IMG/VR virus record: IMGVR_UViG_3300017726_000096
Coordinates: 1 to 22,578 of that record
Reading direction: 5' to 3' (one strand)
Source of the DNA: a virus
Length of the DNA: 22,578 bases
Shown here: positions 1 through 6,169 of the stretch, in pieces
Numbering within the stretch: the first letter of the stretch is position 1
Layout of the letters: every line of letters begins with the position of its first letter
The notes under the pieces: model-generated
What the model was told of the DNA's origin: nothing
What the model saw: the letters and a program-made list of their open reading frames with translations, nothing else
The model's database searches: none
Translations under genes and position numbers: made by a program

Positions 1-1
1 A

Positions 2-355
2 GGAACATACAGGATAGCGGGTGTAAACTTCAGACAAACTCCAGGTCAGACTTCAGGTAGCACTAGTCAAGTAGTTGTTCTTGAAGGAGGACGTACTTAC
101 AATGCAGTCATTGTTAGTAACTCAGGTGGGTTCAGATTGAAAAACAATAATAGTCAGTTGTGTTTCATGGATCGCGATGATGATGATTGTAATGCAAAAC
201 TTGACATTACCCCAGGTTCTAATGTAGACTTCTTTGCATCAACATCATTAGACCTAACTACAAGATCTGCTTCCAATTTAGGTAATCTTATTTGGAATAC
301 CAGAGATTCTGTAGGTTATGAACTCACTACAATTGCATCCGAAGGAGGGTATTAA
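2..355 (+). CDS. Unknown protein, C-terminal part (runs in from left edge)
   Basis: The frame is open from the first bases of the window to a TAA at 353-355, so this is the last ~117 residues of a longer gene. An internal TTG at 137 could be read as a start, but the frame continues upstream without a stop and is rich in the same Gly/Ser/Thr/Asn-type residues, so a truncated gene is more likely. The visible part alternates polar and hydrophobic residues as in a beta-rich domain, has an acidic cluster (DRDDDDCN) with one nearby Cys, and ends in GGY. I do not recognise the family; a virion or secreted beta-sandwich protein is possible but not shown. It is coupled to the next gene by a one-base TAATG overlap. 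Confidence 0.6.
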   Translation, partial: GTYRIAGVNFRQTPGQTSGSTSQVVVLEGGRTYNAVIVSNSGGFRLKNNNSQLCFMDRDDDDCNAKLDITPGSNVDFFASTSLDLTTRSASNLGNLIWNTRDSVGYELTTIASEGGY

Positions 356-600
356 TGGACTTACCAAAGATAAAAAATGAAGATCTACCCAAGGAACTCA
401 AAGAGATCCTAGGTGATGGAGACGCAGAGTTTGAAGCGATCATGGATCCAATGGACTATATGGACATTCAATTTGATCCTGACGCATGGTATGAGGGAAG
501 AACTAAAGTTGCTGAGATGCTAGTTGAATCAAGAAAAAAACTAGAGGAAATCCGAAATGAGATTAAAAGACACGATAAAGGCAGCGAAAAAAATTATTAA
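355..600 (+). CDS. Small acidic hypothetical protein
   Basis: An 81-residue ORF that starts at the ATG overlapping the upstream stop codon (TAATG), with GAAGGAGGG as a strong ribosome binding site about 5 bp upstream. The N-terminal two thirds is acidic (Asp/Glu/Met/Pro-rich, including a DPMDYMDIQFDPD stretch). The last ~30 residues form a charged amphipathic helix rich in Lys/Glu/Arg, possibly a coiled coil. There is no signal peptide or membrane segment and I do not recognise a family. Its 3' end overlaps the start of another small ORF in a different frame. Good ribosome binding site, coupling and codon use make it a likely real gene of unknown function. Confidence 0.6.
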   Translation: MDLPKIKNEDLPKELKEILGDGDAEFEAIMDPMDYMDIQFDPDAWYEGRTKVAEMLVESRKKLEEIRNEIKRHDKGSEKNY

Positions 601-724
601 AGCACGCAAAAATAACAAAGCGTGCTATACTAAAGAGGAAGTTTTATACGCAAAACTCCTGAAGCGACGTGCCGAAACAATGTTAGAGATCAAACACAAT
701 GTACGGTCATCAGAAAACACTTGA
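557..724 (+). CDS. Small basic hypothetical protein
   Basis: A 55-residue ORF beginning with ATG at 557 inside the end of the previous gene (44-bp overlap) and ending with TGA at 722-724. It is Lys/Arg-rich and predicted helical: MRLKDTIKAAKKIIKARK, then a TKEEVLYAKLLKRRAE segment typical of small phage helical proteins. It fills a stretch that would otherwise be non-coding, and its stop overlaps the TTGACA of the promoter that follows. There is no clear Shine-Dalgarno sequence beyond the AGAGGAAA about 10 bp upstream. No function can be assigned. A shorter version from an internal ATG near 680 is possible. Confidence 0.5.
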   Translation: MRLKDTIKAAKKIIKARKNNKACYTKEEVLYAKLLKRRAETMLEIKHNVRSSENT

Positions 725-754
725 CAAAACTTCGGGATCATGTTAGTATAAATA
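721..754 (+). promoter_or_regulatory. Candidate promoter (TTGACA plus TATAAATA)
   Basis: A perfect sigma70-type -35 box TTGACA (721-726) is followed 18 bp later by TAGTAT (745-750), and 20 bp later by TATAAATA (747-754), which matches the T4-like late promoter core. It lies at the head of a 185-bp gap before the porin-like gene. Either host-type or late phage transcription could start here; the overlap suggests use by both. Confidence 0.55.
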
Positions 755-909
755 CTCGGTGAAGGTGGGACGCCACCCGATTAAGTACTTCCGAATGCCT
801 CAATTACTCGCGCTAGGTTCTTCTTCAATCACCTAACACGATGTCATGTCGAGACATCTATCATCTGCTGACCAAAATTTTAATCAGCAAGTAAAATCTT
901 TTAAACAAA
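755..909 (+). ncRNA. Long hairpin-rich 5' leader, no ORF
   Basis: About 150 bp between the promoter and the porin-like gene contain no credible ORF but four inverted repeats in series: GGTGG/CCACC (764-768 with 773-777, loop GACG), TAGGT/ACCTA (814-818 with 831-835), GATGTC/GACATC (840-845 with 853-858) and TGCTGA/TCAGCA (866-871 with 884-889). The last stem lies 20 bp from the start codon. Other gaps in this window are mostly under 60 bp, so an untranslated leader of this length with this much pairing potential is unusual. It could be a cis-regulatory leader or a separate small RNA; the sequence alone does not decide. Confidence 0.4.
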
Positions 910-1281
910 ATGATCAAATCAACAATCGCAGCACTCGCTGCAACTCCTCTTCTTTTCTCTGGTGCTGCGTTTGCAGGTCCTTACGTTAATGTAGAAGCAA
1001 ACGGTTCTTATCCTGATGGTGCATACACTTCTGGCAACGTTGAATTCCAACTTGGATATGAAGCAGTGACCGATGGCGGTCTTGCTTGGTACGCTTCTGT
1101 AGGACCTACTGTAGGACATTCTGAAGCAACTGATGAGTTCGGTGACACTGAACTTGCAGGATACCTTGGAGCATCTAAGGGAATCAGCGAGAAGGTTTCC
1201 CTTTACGGTGAAGTCTACGGTGTAACTAACGATTCTGACTTTGATATGTCTGGAAAAGTGGGTGCAAAATATACCTTCTAA
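910..1281 (+). CDS. Secreted porin-like small beta-barrel protein
   Basis: A 123-residue protein with a clear Sec signal peptide: MIKSTIAALAATPLLF then SGAAFAG, with likely cleavage after AFA near residue 22. The mature part of ~100 residues is a series of about six alternating polar/hydrophobic strands with aromatic girdle residues (for example YVNVEANGSY, VEFQLGYEAV, VSLYGEVYGV), and it ends in ...KYTF. A C-terminal Phe is the usual signal for outer-membrane insertion by the BAM machinery. This suggests a small outer-membrane barrel made in the host. It is short for an 8-stranded barrel, so oligomerisation or a truncated family member is possible. It has its own promoter and long leader upstream and an intrinsic terminator downstream, so it is a separate transcription unit. 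The role during infection is unknown. Confidence 0.65.
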   Translation: MIKSTIAALAATPLLFSGAAFAGPYVNVEANGSYPDGAYTSGNVEFQLGYEAVTDGGLAWYASVGPTVGHSEATDEFGDTELAGYLGASKGISEKVSLYGEVYGVTNDSDFDMSGKVGAKYTF

Positions 1282-1304
1282 GATACACTATATAAATTAA
1301 ACCT

Positions 1305-1329
1305 AGGGGATCTAAGGGTCCCCTTTTTT
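1305..1329 (+). terminator. Intrinsic transcription terminator
   Basis: An 8-bp stem (1305-1312 with 1317-1324, including one G-T pair) closes a TAAG loop and is followed directly by a run of T to 1329. It sits 24 bp after the stop of the porin-like gene and ends its transcription unit. Confidence 0.85.
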
Positions 1330-1341
1330 ATTCTCCTTTTT

Positions 1342-1584
1342 ATGTTTATGAACTTCGCTGTTTACACTCGTACTGGTTGCCCTTACTGCACAAAAATTAA
1401 ACAGGTGCTTGAGGGAAAGGGATATAATTTTAGAGAATACAGATTGGGGGTTGACTTTGAGCGCGATGCGTTCTATAATCAATTCGGTAATGGATCTACC
1501 TTTCCTCAGGTAGTTCTTAATAGTACTAATCTTGGTGGTTGCACTGAGACTGTACAATACCTCCGTGAAAACAATCTTATCTAA
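1342..1584 (+). CDS. grx: Glutaredoxin
   Basis: An 80-residue single-domain glutaredoxin. The active-site motif C13-P-Y-C16 follows the first beta strand (FAVYTRTG). The TFPQV cis-proline segment lies near residues 53-57 and the GGCTE glutathione-binding turn near 65-69, all in the expected order and spacing. It would reduce disulfides using glutathione and is probably an electron donor for ribonucleotide reductase, as with T4 NrdC; no nrd genes are in this window to confirm that. The start may be ATG 1342 or ATG 1348; the second leaves a more typical N-terminus. There is no obvious Shine-Dalgarno sequence because the upstream bases are the terminator's T-run. The next gene begins 2 bp after its stop. 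Confidence 0.92.
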   Translation: MFMNFAVYTRTGCPYCTKIKQVLEGKGYNFREYRLGVDFERDAFYNQFGNGSTFPQVVLNSTNLGGCTETVQYLRENNLI

Positions 1585-1586
1585 TA

Positions 1587-1934
1587 ATGGATGAATTTTA
1601 TGAACTTGTGGAACGATCGATTGATTGTGCTTTTGAACAAAACAAATTTTATTTCAAAGCATACGACTATCTAAAGTCTCGCAAGGTGAAGAGGAGAGAG
1701 ATAACTGAGTTTATCCAATCCTCATCTGCTGATACCTTATCACAACTCTGTTATGATTTGGATGCATACATTAAGGGTGGGTCTGATTCAGAACATCGAT
1801 TCATCCGTGAAGCGTATGGTCACCTTGGAAAACCAAGGGCAAGAAAGATCAAAGACTATCTGTACAAGATCTTACAAGATGCTTGGCAATATGAAATAGA
1901 TCGTAGACCAGGGCGCAGGAAACCTTCTAAATAA
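1587..1934 (+). CDS. Conserved-looking hypothetical helical protein
   Basis: A 115-residue, mostly helical, charged protein starting 2 bp after the glutaredoxin stop. The C-terminal third is strongly basic (KPRARKIKDYLYKIL, ending RRPGRRKPSK), which would suit nucleic-acid binding. There is no signal peptide or membrane segment. The stop codon overlaps a CTAAATA late-promoter core serving the next gene. I do not recognise the family. Codon use and tight spacing support a real gene. Confidence 0.6.
   Translation: MDEFYELVERSIDCAFEQNKFYFKAYDYLKSRKVKRREITEFIQSSSADTLSQLCYDLDAYIKGGSDSEHRFIREAYGHLGKPRARKIKDYLYKILQDAWQYEIDRRPGRRKPSK
1927..1933 (+). promoter_or_regulatory. Late promoter core CTAAATA
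   Basis: CTAAATA at 1927-1933 overlaps the stop codon of the preceding gene and lies 65 bp before the start of the small membrane protein gene. CTAAATA/NATAAATA is the known late promoter core of T4-like cyanophages. The same arrangement (motif on or just after a stop codon) recurs at 6495, 12301 and 19527. Confidence 0.6.
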
Positions 1935-1957
1935 TATTAACATCAAACATAGGAGGT

Positions 1958-1998
1958 TGGTTTCCATTTATTATAACTTTCATCTAAGGAGGAAACCA
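1958..1998 (+). promoter_or_regulatory. Hairpin covering a ribosome binding site
   Basis: TGGTTTCC (1958-1965) is perfectly complementary to GGAAACCA (1991-1998). The second arm takes in the last two bases of the strong AAGGAGG ribosome binding site (1986-1992), the spacer and the A of the start codon. A second Shine-Dalgarno-like AGGAGG lies at 1951-1956 without a start codon after it. When folded, the 8-bp stem would limit initiation at 1998. Confidence 0.45.
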
Positions 1999-2234
1999 TG
2001 CTAATAGCACTAGCAACTTTAGTTACCATCGGTGCATTCATCTTAGGAATCACTGTTTCATGGTTAGCAAAGGGTTACGTTGAAGACTACATCGAAAACG
2101 CTGCCTACGCAAAATCAGTTACACATCCAGAGATGCTTGACGAGGACGGTAACATTTTACATGATGAACTTATCTACGTCAGACCTACATCACCTTGGGA
2201 TATCCAAGACTTAGACGACGACGAGGAAGACTGA
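1998..2234 (+). CDS. Small membrane protein with HPEM motif and acidic tail
   Basis: A 78-residue protein with an N-terminal membrane segment (about residues 2-25, ALATLVTIGAFILGITVSWL). A soluble part with a VTHPEMLDEDGN segment near residues 41-52 follows, then an Asp/Glu-rich tail (DLDDDEED). The start is fixed by AAGGAGG 5 bp upstream. It shares its layout (one N-terminal membrane helix, HPEM ~17-20 residues after it, acidic C-terminus) with the protein at 8224-8472, so the two look like distant paralogues. Function unknown. It has its own late promoter and a possible translation-controlling hairpin. Confidence 0.65.
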   Translation: MLIALATLVTIGAFILGITVSWLAKGYVEDYIENAAYAKSVTHPEMLDEDGNILHDELIYVRPTSPWDIQDLDDDEED

Positions 2235-2255
2235 CTTCATTATTTTAAAATCATT

Positions 2256-2723
2256 ATGGCAACACGAAACATGGACAACAGCAACCCTAGGTTGCTAATC
2301 AGTGAGGTTTTACGAAAAGTCTCAAACGCAAAAACTAAAGAAGAGAAGGCAAAACTTCTCAACAAACATAATAGTCAAGCACTCAGGTCACTTTTGATCT
2401 GGAACTTTGACGACAGTGTAATTTCTATGCTCCCTGAAGGTGAAGTACCATACACACCCAACGATGCACCAATAGGAACTGATCATACTCGACTAGAACA
2501 AGAGTACAGAGGTTTGTATAGGTTCGTTAAAGGTGGTGCTGATAAACTACCTAGTCTTAAGAGGGAGTCTATTTTTGTGCAACTGTTAGAAGGGTTATCT
2601 GCTGAAGAGGCAGAACTTCTTGTTCTTGTAAAGGATAAGAAACTCACCAGTAAATACAAAAGGATTACTCGTTCTACAGTTGCAGAAGCATTTCCAAACA
2701 TCGATTGGGGTAAACGAAGTTGA
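2256..2723 (+). CDS. Conserved T4-like phage protein (DUF6433-like)
   Basis: A 155-residue soluble protein. The segment YRGLYRFVKGGADKLPSLKR and the following FVQLLEGLSAEEAELLVLVK part resemble a family widespread in T4-like phages, which I recall as DUF6433; the name should be confirmed by search. The N-terminal region (NPRLLISEVLRKVSNAKTKEEK) is helical and the end contains AFPNIDW. No catalytic motif is visible. It begins the run leading to thyX and phoH, and its TGA overlaps the TTG start of the next gene (TTGA). The ATG at 2256 follows a short AT-rich gap with no clear Shine-Dalgarno sequence; an ATG at 2271 is an alternative. Confidence 0.6.
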   Translation: MATRNMDNSNPRLLISEVLRKVSNAKTKEEKAKLLNKHNSQALRSLLIWNFDDSVISMLPEGEVPYTPNDAPIGTDHTRLEQEYRGLYRFVKGGADKLPSLKRESIFVQLLEGLSAEEAELLVLVKDKKLTSKYKRITRSTVAEAFPNIDWGKRS

Positions 2724-2989
2724 AAGTTCTATACGAGAACTGCGATAAAGAAAAGGCAAACGACACTTCGTTGCCTTACACTGCCTACCTTGTAACCTAT
2801 AAGGTGGACGGTAAAGAACGTTACGACGTTACTATCTCCCAGAAGGGAGTGGAGTTGTTCGATTATTATTATGATCTCTATAAAAAAGACTTCGTAACTT
2901 TTATCCAGACTAAAGGAAACATCAATCCTAGACTGTGGCAAGACCCATCAGAGGCAAAGAAACCTACCAAGAAGAAAAAAACCAGATGA
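2720..2989 (+). CDS. Hypothetical protein, TTG start
   Basis: An 89-residue ORF with no in-frame ATG near its start. TTG at 2720 overlaps the upstream TGA (TTGA), giving MKVLYENCDKEK. The middle (AYLVTYKVDGKERYDVTIS) looks like a small beta-sheet domain, followed by FDYYYDLYKKDF and the conserved-looking GNINPRLWQDP, and a Lys-rich tail (KKPTKKKKTR). Translation coupling on both sides (TTGA before, ATGA into thyX) supports it being real. Function unknown; the basic tail may contact nucleic acid or a partner protein. Confidence 0.6.
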   Translation: MKVLYENCDKEKANDTSLPYTAYLVTYKVDGKERYDVTISQKGVELFDYYYDLYKKDFVTFIQTKGNINPRLWQDPSEAKKPTKKKKTR

Positions 2990-3618
2990 ATGTAAGTTTG
3001 ATTTCGGTCACTCCCGATGCAGAGAAGACTATTGGTTATGTAGCGAGGGTGAGCAACCCTAACAATCAAAGTAACCCTAAGGTATCAGGGTTGCTGAAGT
3101 ATTGTATTAAACATCAACACTGGAGTATCTTTGAACAGGCGTTCATGACTCTAGAAATATCAACTACAAGAGCAATCGCTGCACAAATTTTGCGTCACCG
3201 TAGTTTTACATACCAAGAATTTTCACAACGCTACGCTGATAGTTCTCTACTAGGTAAGATTGATTTACCGAAACTCAGACGTCAAGACACAAAGAATCGT
3301 CAGAATAGCATCGATGATGTTGACGAATTCTTAATTCAGGAGTATGATATAAAGATGCGTAAAATTATTGATGACTCCTTTGCACTTTATGAGGAAATGC
3401 TTAATCACGGTATTGCCAAAGAATGTGCTAGAATGATTCTACCTTTATGTACACCCACCAAACTTTATATGTCTGGTAGTGTTCGGTCTTGGATGCATTA
3501 TATCTCATTGCGTTCTGGACATGGTACACAACAGGAGCACATGGATATCGCTGACGCTTGTAAGCGTATCTTTGTCGAACAATTTCCTACAATTTCTGAA
3601 GCAATGGAGTGGAACTAA
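2986..3618 (+). CDS. thyX: Flavin-dependent thymidylate synthase ThyX
   Basis: A 210-residue protein starting at ATG 2986, which overlaps the previous stop (ATGA). The frame stays open upstream to a GTG at 2935, but that extension lies inside the preceding gene. It contains the ThyX signature R70-H-R-x7-S80 (RHRSFTYQEFSQRY), the HWSIFE segment (45-50) before it, and the C-terminal SWMHYISLRSG...QQEHMDIA region that completes the dUMP/FAD site. ThyX converts dUMP to dTMP using methylene-tetrahydrofolate, FAD and NADPH. It is common in cyanophages, where it supplies thymidylate for phage DNA synthesis. Length matches the family. The stop overlaps the next start (TAATG). Confidence 0.95.
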   Translation: MNVSLISVTPDAEKTIGYVARVSNPNNQSNPKVSGLLKYCIKHQHWSIFEQAFMTLEISTTRAIAAQILRHRSFTYQEFSQRYADSSLLGKIDLPKLRRQDTKNRQNSIDDVDEFLIQEYDIKMRKIIDDSFALYEEMLNHGIAKECARMILPLCTPTKLYMSGSVRSWMHYISLRSGHGTQQEHMDIADACKRIFVEQFPTISEAMEWN

Positions 3619-3848
3619 TGCCTACTTATCCTGTAATTAACAAAAAAACGGAAGAGAAGAAAGAACTCTCCATGTCAATGAAAGAGTATGATCAATGGCG
3701 AAAGGATAACCCTGACTGGGACAAGGACTGGTCTGCAGGTATCGGAGGACACATGTATGGCACACCTAAGATGGACAATGGTTTCAAAGAAGTCATGTCT
3801 AAAGTCCAGAAGGCACACCCTAGAGCAAACTTGAGTCGATTCACTTAA
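3618..3848 (+). CDS. Small hypothetical protein (MPTYPVINKKT type)
   Basis: A 76-residue soluble protein whose best start is ATG 3618, overlapping the thyX stop as TAATG. A GTG at 3609 in the same frame would add three residues inside thyX. The N-terminus (MPTYPVINKKTEEKKELSMSMKEYDQW) recalls the start of FmdB-type small proteins, but it lacks the Cys pairs of their zinc ribbon. It then has an aromatic stretch, NPDWDKDW, and a Gly-rich turn. I have seen similar small proteins in T4-like cyanophages but cannot give a function. It lies 3 bp upstream of phoH. Confidence 0.6.
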   Translation: MPTYPVINKKTEEKKELSMSMKEYDQWRKDNPDWDKDWSAGIGGHMYGTPKMDNGFKEVMSKVQKAHPRANLSRFT

Positions 3849-3851
3849 ATT

Positions 3852-4613
3852 ATGGCAAGAGCACGAAAAGGAACTAACAATCCTAAAACATTTCCAAATG
3901 GTATGTCTAAGAAGCATATGAAACGCAAAAAACCTATTGATGCATCCTATCTGGTTCCTATCAAACCATTGACTGATAATCAGAAGACTGCTTTTGCTCA
4001 GTACAATGAGGGTAAAAATCTTTTACTCCATGGTGCTGCAGGTACAGGTAAGACTTTCATCACATTGTATCTTGCTTTACAACAAGTACTTGACGAAAAC
4101 ACACCTTATGATAAAATATACATTGTAAGGTCTTTGGTTCCTACCAGAGAGATTGGTTTCCTTCCAGGTGACCATGAGGATAAGAGTGCTCTCTATCAGA
4201 TTCCATACAAGAACATGGTTCGATACATGTTCAGTATGCCTGATGATAATTCATTCGAGATGCTTTACGACAACCTTCGTGCACAAGAGACTATTAGTTT
4301 CTGGTCCACTAGTTTCATTCGTGGTGTTACTCTTGACAATGCTATCGTTGTTGTCGATGAATTTTCTAACTTAAACTTTCATGAGTTAGATTCAATGATC
4401 ACCAGAATTGGTGAAGAAAGTAAGATCATGTTCTGTGGTGACATCACCCAGTCTGATCTAACACGAGAGAATGATAAGTCTGGTATCTCAGACTTCATCA
4501 GAATCTTAGAACAGATGAAAGAGTTTGCATGTATCGAGTTTGATATCAATGATATCGTTCGCTCTGGTCTTGTGAAGTCTTATCTCATCAGCAAATACAA
4601 CCTAGGATTATAA
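3852..4613 (+). CDS. phoH: PhoH-like P-loop ATPase
   Basis: A 253-residue PhoH-family protein. Walker A is at residues 61-68 (GAAGTGKT) and Walker B at about 165-170 (IVVVDE) followed by FSNLN; the CGDITQSDL sensor-type segment follows near 205-213, as in the helicase-like core of PhoH. The first ~40 residues are very basic and probably disordered. The family is an ATPase linked to phosphate starvation in bacteria and to RNA processing (PhoH2). It is one of the most widespread genes in marine phages, but its role during infection is not established. The stop TAA overlaps the ATG of the next gene (TAATG). Confidence 0.92.
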   Translation: MARARKGTNNPKTFPNGMSKKHMKRKKPIDASYLVPIKPLTDNQKTAFAQYNEGKNLLLHGAAGTGKTFITLYLALQQVLDENTPYDKIYIVRSLVPTREIGFLPGDHEDKSALYQIPYKNMVRYMFSMPDDNSFEMLYDNLRAQETISFWSTSFIRGVTLDNAIVVVDEFSNLNFHELDSMITRIGEESKIMFCGDITQSDLTRENDKSGISDFIRILEQMKEFACIEFDINDIVRSGLVKSYLISKYNLGL

Positions 4614-5290
4614 TGTTTGACTTCGTTAAAGTAGACTTCAAAGAAACTGAAGTTCAACCTGTGAATAAAGATGGTGTTCGTTTCTATAAAATACCTGATA
4701 CTGATAAATACTTTCCAAGTGTTACCTCAATCACATCGTTTCAGAACGCACAGTTCTTCAAAGAATGGAGAACCAAAATTGGTGAACAAGAGGCAAATCG
4801 TATCACTGCTAGAGCAACACAACGAGGCACAACCTTTCACAGTATTACCGAAGATTATATCCGAGGCAATCTAGACATCGATCAGTACATGGAGAACAAT
4901 CCATTGGCAGTTCGTATGTTTCAATCCGCAAAGAAAGATCTCAATCGTATTTCAAACATACATTGCTTAGAAACTTTCCTATACTCTCACTATCTCGGAC
5001 TAGCAGGTCGTGTTGACTGCATTGCTGAGTTCGATGGCGAGTTGGCAGTGATCGATTTTAAAACTTCAACTAAAGAAAAGAAGGAAGATTGGATCCAGAA
5101 CTATTTTGTTCAGGAGACTGCATACGCAGCAATGTTCCTCGAAAGATCTGGAATCGAGGTAAAGAAAATTGTCACACTCATTGCCACTGAAGAGGGCACT
5201 ATTCAAATATTTGAGAAGTACAATCTTGATGACTATTTACAGTTACTCAAAACCTACATCTCTGAATTCGTCGCTTTCCATAATGGTTGA
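4613..5290 (+). CDS. PD-(D/E)XK exonuclease (MGME1/RecB-like)
   Basis: A 225-residue nuclease of the PD-(D/E)XK superfamily. Motifs are in order: GTTFHSITEDY (about 72-82), E120, the core GRVDCIAEFDGELAVIDFK with D135 and D148-x-K150, then the QxxxY motif Q167-x3-Y171. This set matches RecB-like and mitochondrial genome maintenance exonuclease 1-type single-strand DNA exonucleases, which cyanophages often carry. It probably processes DNA ends during replication or recombination. It sits between phoH and gp33 and overlaps both neighbours (TAATG before, ATGGTTGA after). Polarity and exact substrate cannot be read from the sequence. Confidence 0.85.
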   Translation: MFDFVKVDFKETEVQPVNKDGVRFYKIPDTDKYFPSVTSITSFQNAQFFKEWRTKIGEQEANRITARATQRGTTFHSITEDYIRGNLDIDQYMENNPLAVRMFQSAKKDLNRISNIHCLETFLYSHYLGLAGRVDCIAEFDGELAVIDFKTSTKEKKEDWIQNYFVQETAYAAMFLERSGIEVKKIVTLIATEEGTIQIFEKYNLDDYLQLLKTYISEFVAFHNG

Positions 5291-5573
5291 TAAAGTATTA
5301 TCAAATGATGGTAAGAAAAAGTCTGCCAAGAAGTCTGCTGAGGACAAGTTCCTCACACCTACAAAATTTTCTCAAGAGATTGAGAGACTTGTAAAGACTA
5401 GTGGAGGACTAATTTCATACATCGAAGCAGTAGTTACATACTGTCAAGAAAATGAAATCGAATTGGAGACGGTTCCAAAGTTATTATCTAAACCTCTCAA
5501 GGAACGCTTGAGACATGAGGCACAACGTCTCAACTATATGAAACAGACTTCTAAGGGAGTGTTACCACTGTGA
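5283..5573 (+). CDS. gp33: Late-transcription coactivator gp33
   Basis: A 96-residue protein starting at ATG 5283, overlapping the exonuclease stop. The open frame extends further upstream to 5169, but that part is inside the exonuclease gene. After a Lys/Ser-rich N-terminus, the segment FLTPTKFSQEIERLVK, then YIEAVVTYCQENEIELETVPKLL and LKERLRHEAQRLNYMK, matches T4-like gp33. gp33 binds the RNA-polymerase beta flap and links it to the sliding clamp for sigma gp55-dependent late transcription. The identification is supported by position: 33 is next to 59 and near 32, as in T4. It would act on the CTAAATA/NATAAATA promoters in this window. The GTG start of gp59 overlaps its stop (GTGA). Confidence 0.88.
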   Translation: MVDKVLSNDGKKKSAKKSAEDKFLTPTKFSQEIERLVKTSGGLISYIEAVVTYCQENEIELETVPKLLSKPLKERLRHEAQRLNYMKQTSKGVLPL

Positions 5574-6169
5574 CAGGGTTTGAAGTTTACAAAACTTACC
5601 TAGCACTCAAACAACATTTCACAAAGACAGACTACGATTATGAAAAGTATCGAGGTAAAGTTCGTGCTTCCGAACAATCCTTTGAGCAGAGACTTGATCG
5701 ATACTTTTTCAAAAAACTAGCGGTGAAGTTCAAGGATCATGAAATCTTTGATTACTTCATCGCTAACTTTTTGTCAAATCCTAGAGGGTATATCAAATCA
5801 TTTAGTGTGGAAAACTATACCAAATGGAAGATTGCACGAGAGTCTTTGACTTATAAATTTAAAGAAGACGTGAACGTTTTATTAGATGATCTCGAATCAC
5901 CTTATGATCAATCGTTTGAAGACATCTTTAAAGCAAGCAAAGGTAATCATCCTCCACTGTTGAAGAGATACTATGCTAATGAAGTTTCATTGGATACCTT
6001 AGTCATCTTTGAAAACTGTTTGGGTTATATCGATAACCTTTCTAAGATATTAGTTGACCCTATCTGGGAAGATACTAAAATGAAAGTAACCAAATACAAA
6101 CCCTTTCTACAGGTAGACTGTAAGAAATACAAGGGTGTTATACTAGACGTAATACACACAAAGCTATGA
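5570..6169 (+). CDS. gp59: gp59 loader of replicative helicase gp41
   Basis: A 199-residue protein (T4 gp59 is 217) with a GTG start overlapping the gp33 stop. Family features: EVYKTYLALKQHF near the start, the RLDRYFFKKLAVKFK segment (T4 has a closely similar RRDKYFFQKLSEKYK), an all-helical middle with YKFKEDV, and a C-terminal TKMKVTKYKPFLQVD region. gp59 binds fork DNA and gp32 and loads the gp41 helicase, helping recombination-dependent replication. It sits between gp33 and gp32 as in T4, with one extra gene inserted before gp32. Its stop overlaps the ATG of that gene (ATGA). Confidence 0.92.
   Translation: MTGFEVYKTYLALKQHFTKTDYDYEKYRGKVRASEQSFEQRLDRYFFKKLAVKFKDHEIFDYFIANFLSNPRGYIKSFSVENYTKWKIARESLTYKFKEDVNVLLDDLESPYDQSFEDIFKASKGNHPPLLKRYYANEVSLDTLVIFENCLGYIDNLSKILVDPIWEDTKMKVTKYKPFLQVDCKKYKGVILDVIHTKL

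Noticed and set aside
1291-1298. TATAAATT after the porin-like gene
   Set aside because: It differs from the late core at the last base and lies directly before an intrinsic terminator, so any transcript would stop at once.
2935-2985. Upstream extension of thyX from GTG 2935
   Set aside because: It falls within the preceding gene. ATG 2986 gives the usual ThyX N-terminus and an ATGA junction.
4703-4710. GATAAATA, a match to the late promoter core
   Set aside because: It is inside the exonuclease gene encoding Asp-Lys-Tyr, with no gene start nearby.
5169-5282. Upstream extension of the gp33 reading frame
   Set aside because: The added residues lie inside the exonuclease gene in another frame and do not look like gp33. 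The ATG at 5283 overlaps the exonuclease stop as at other junctions here.
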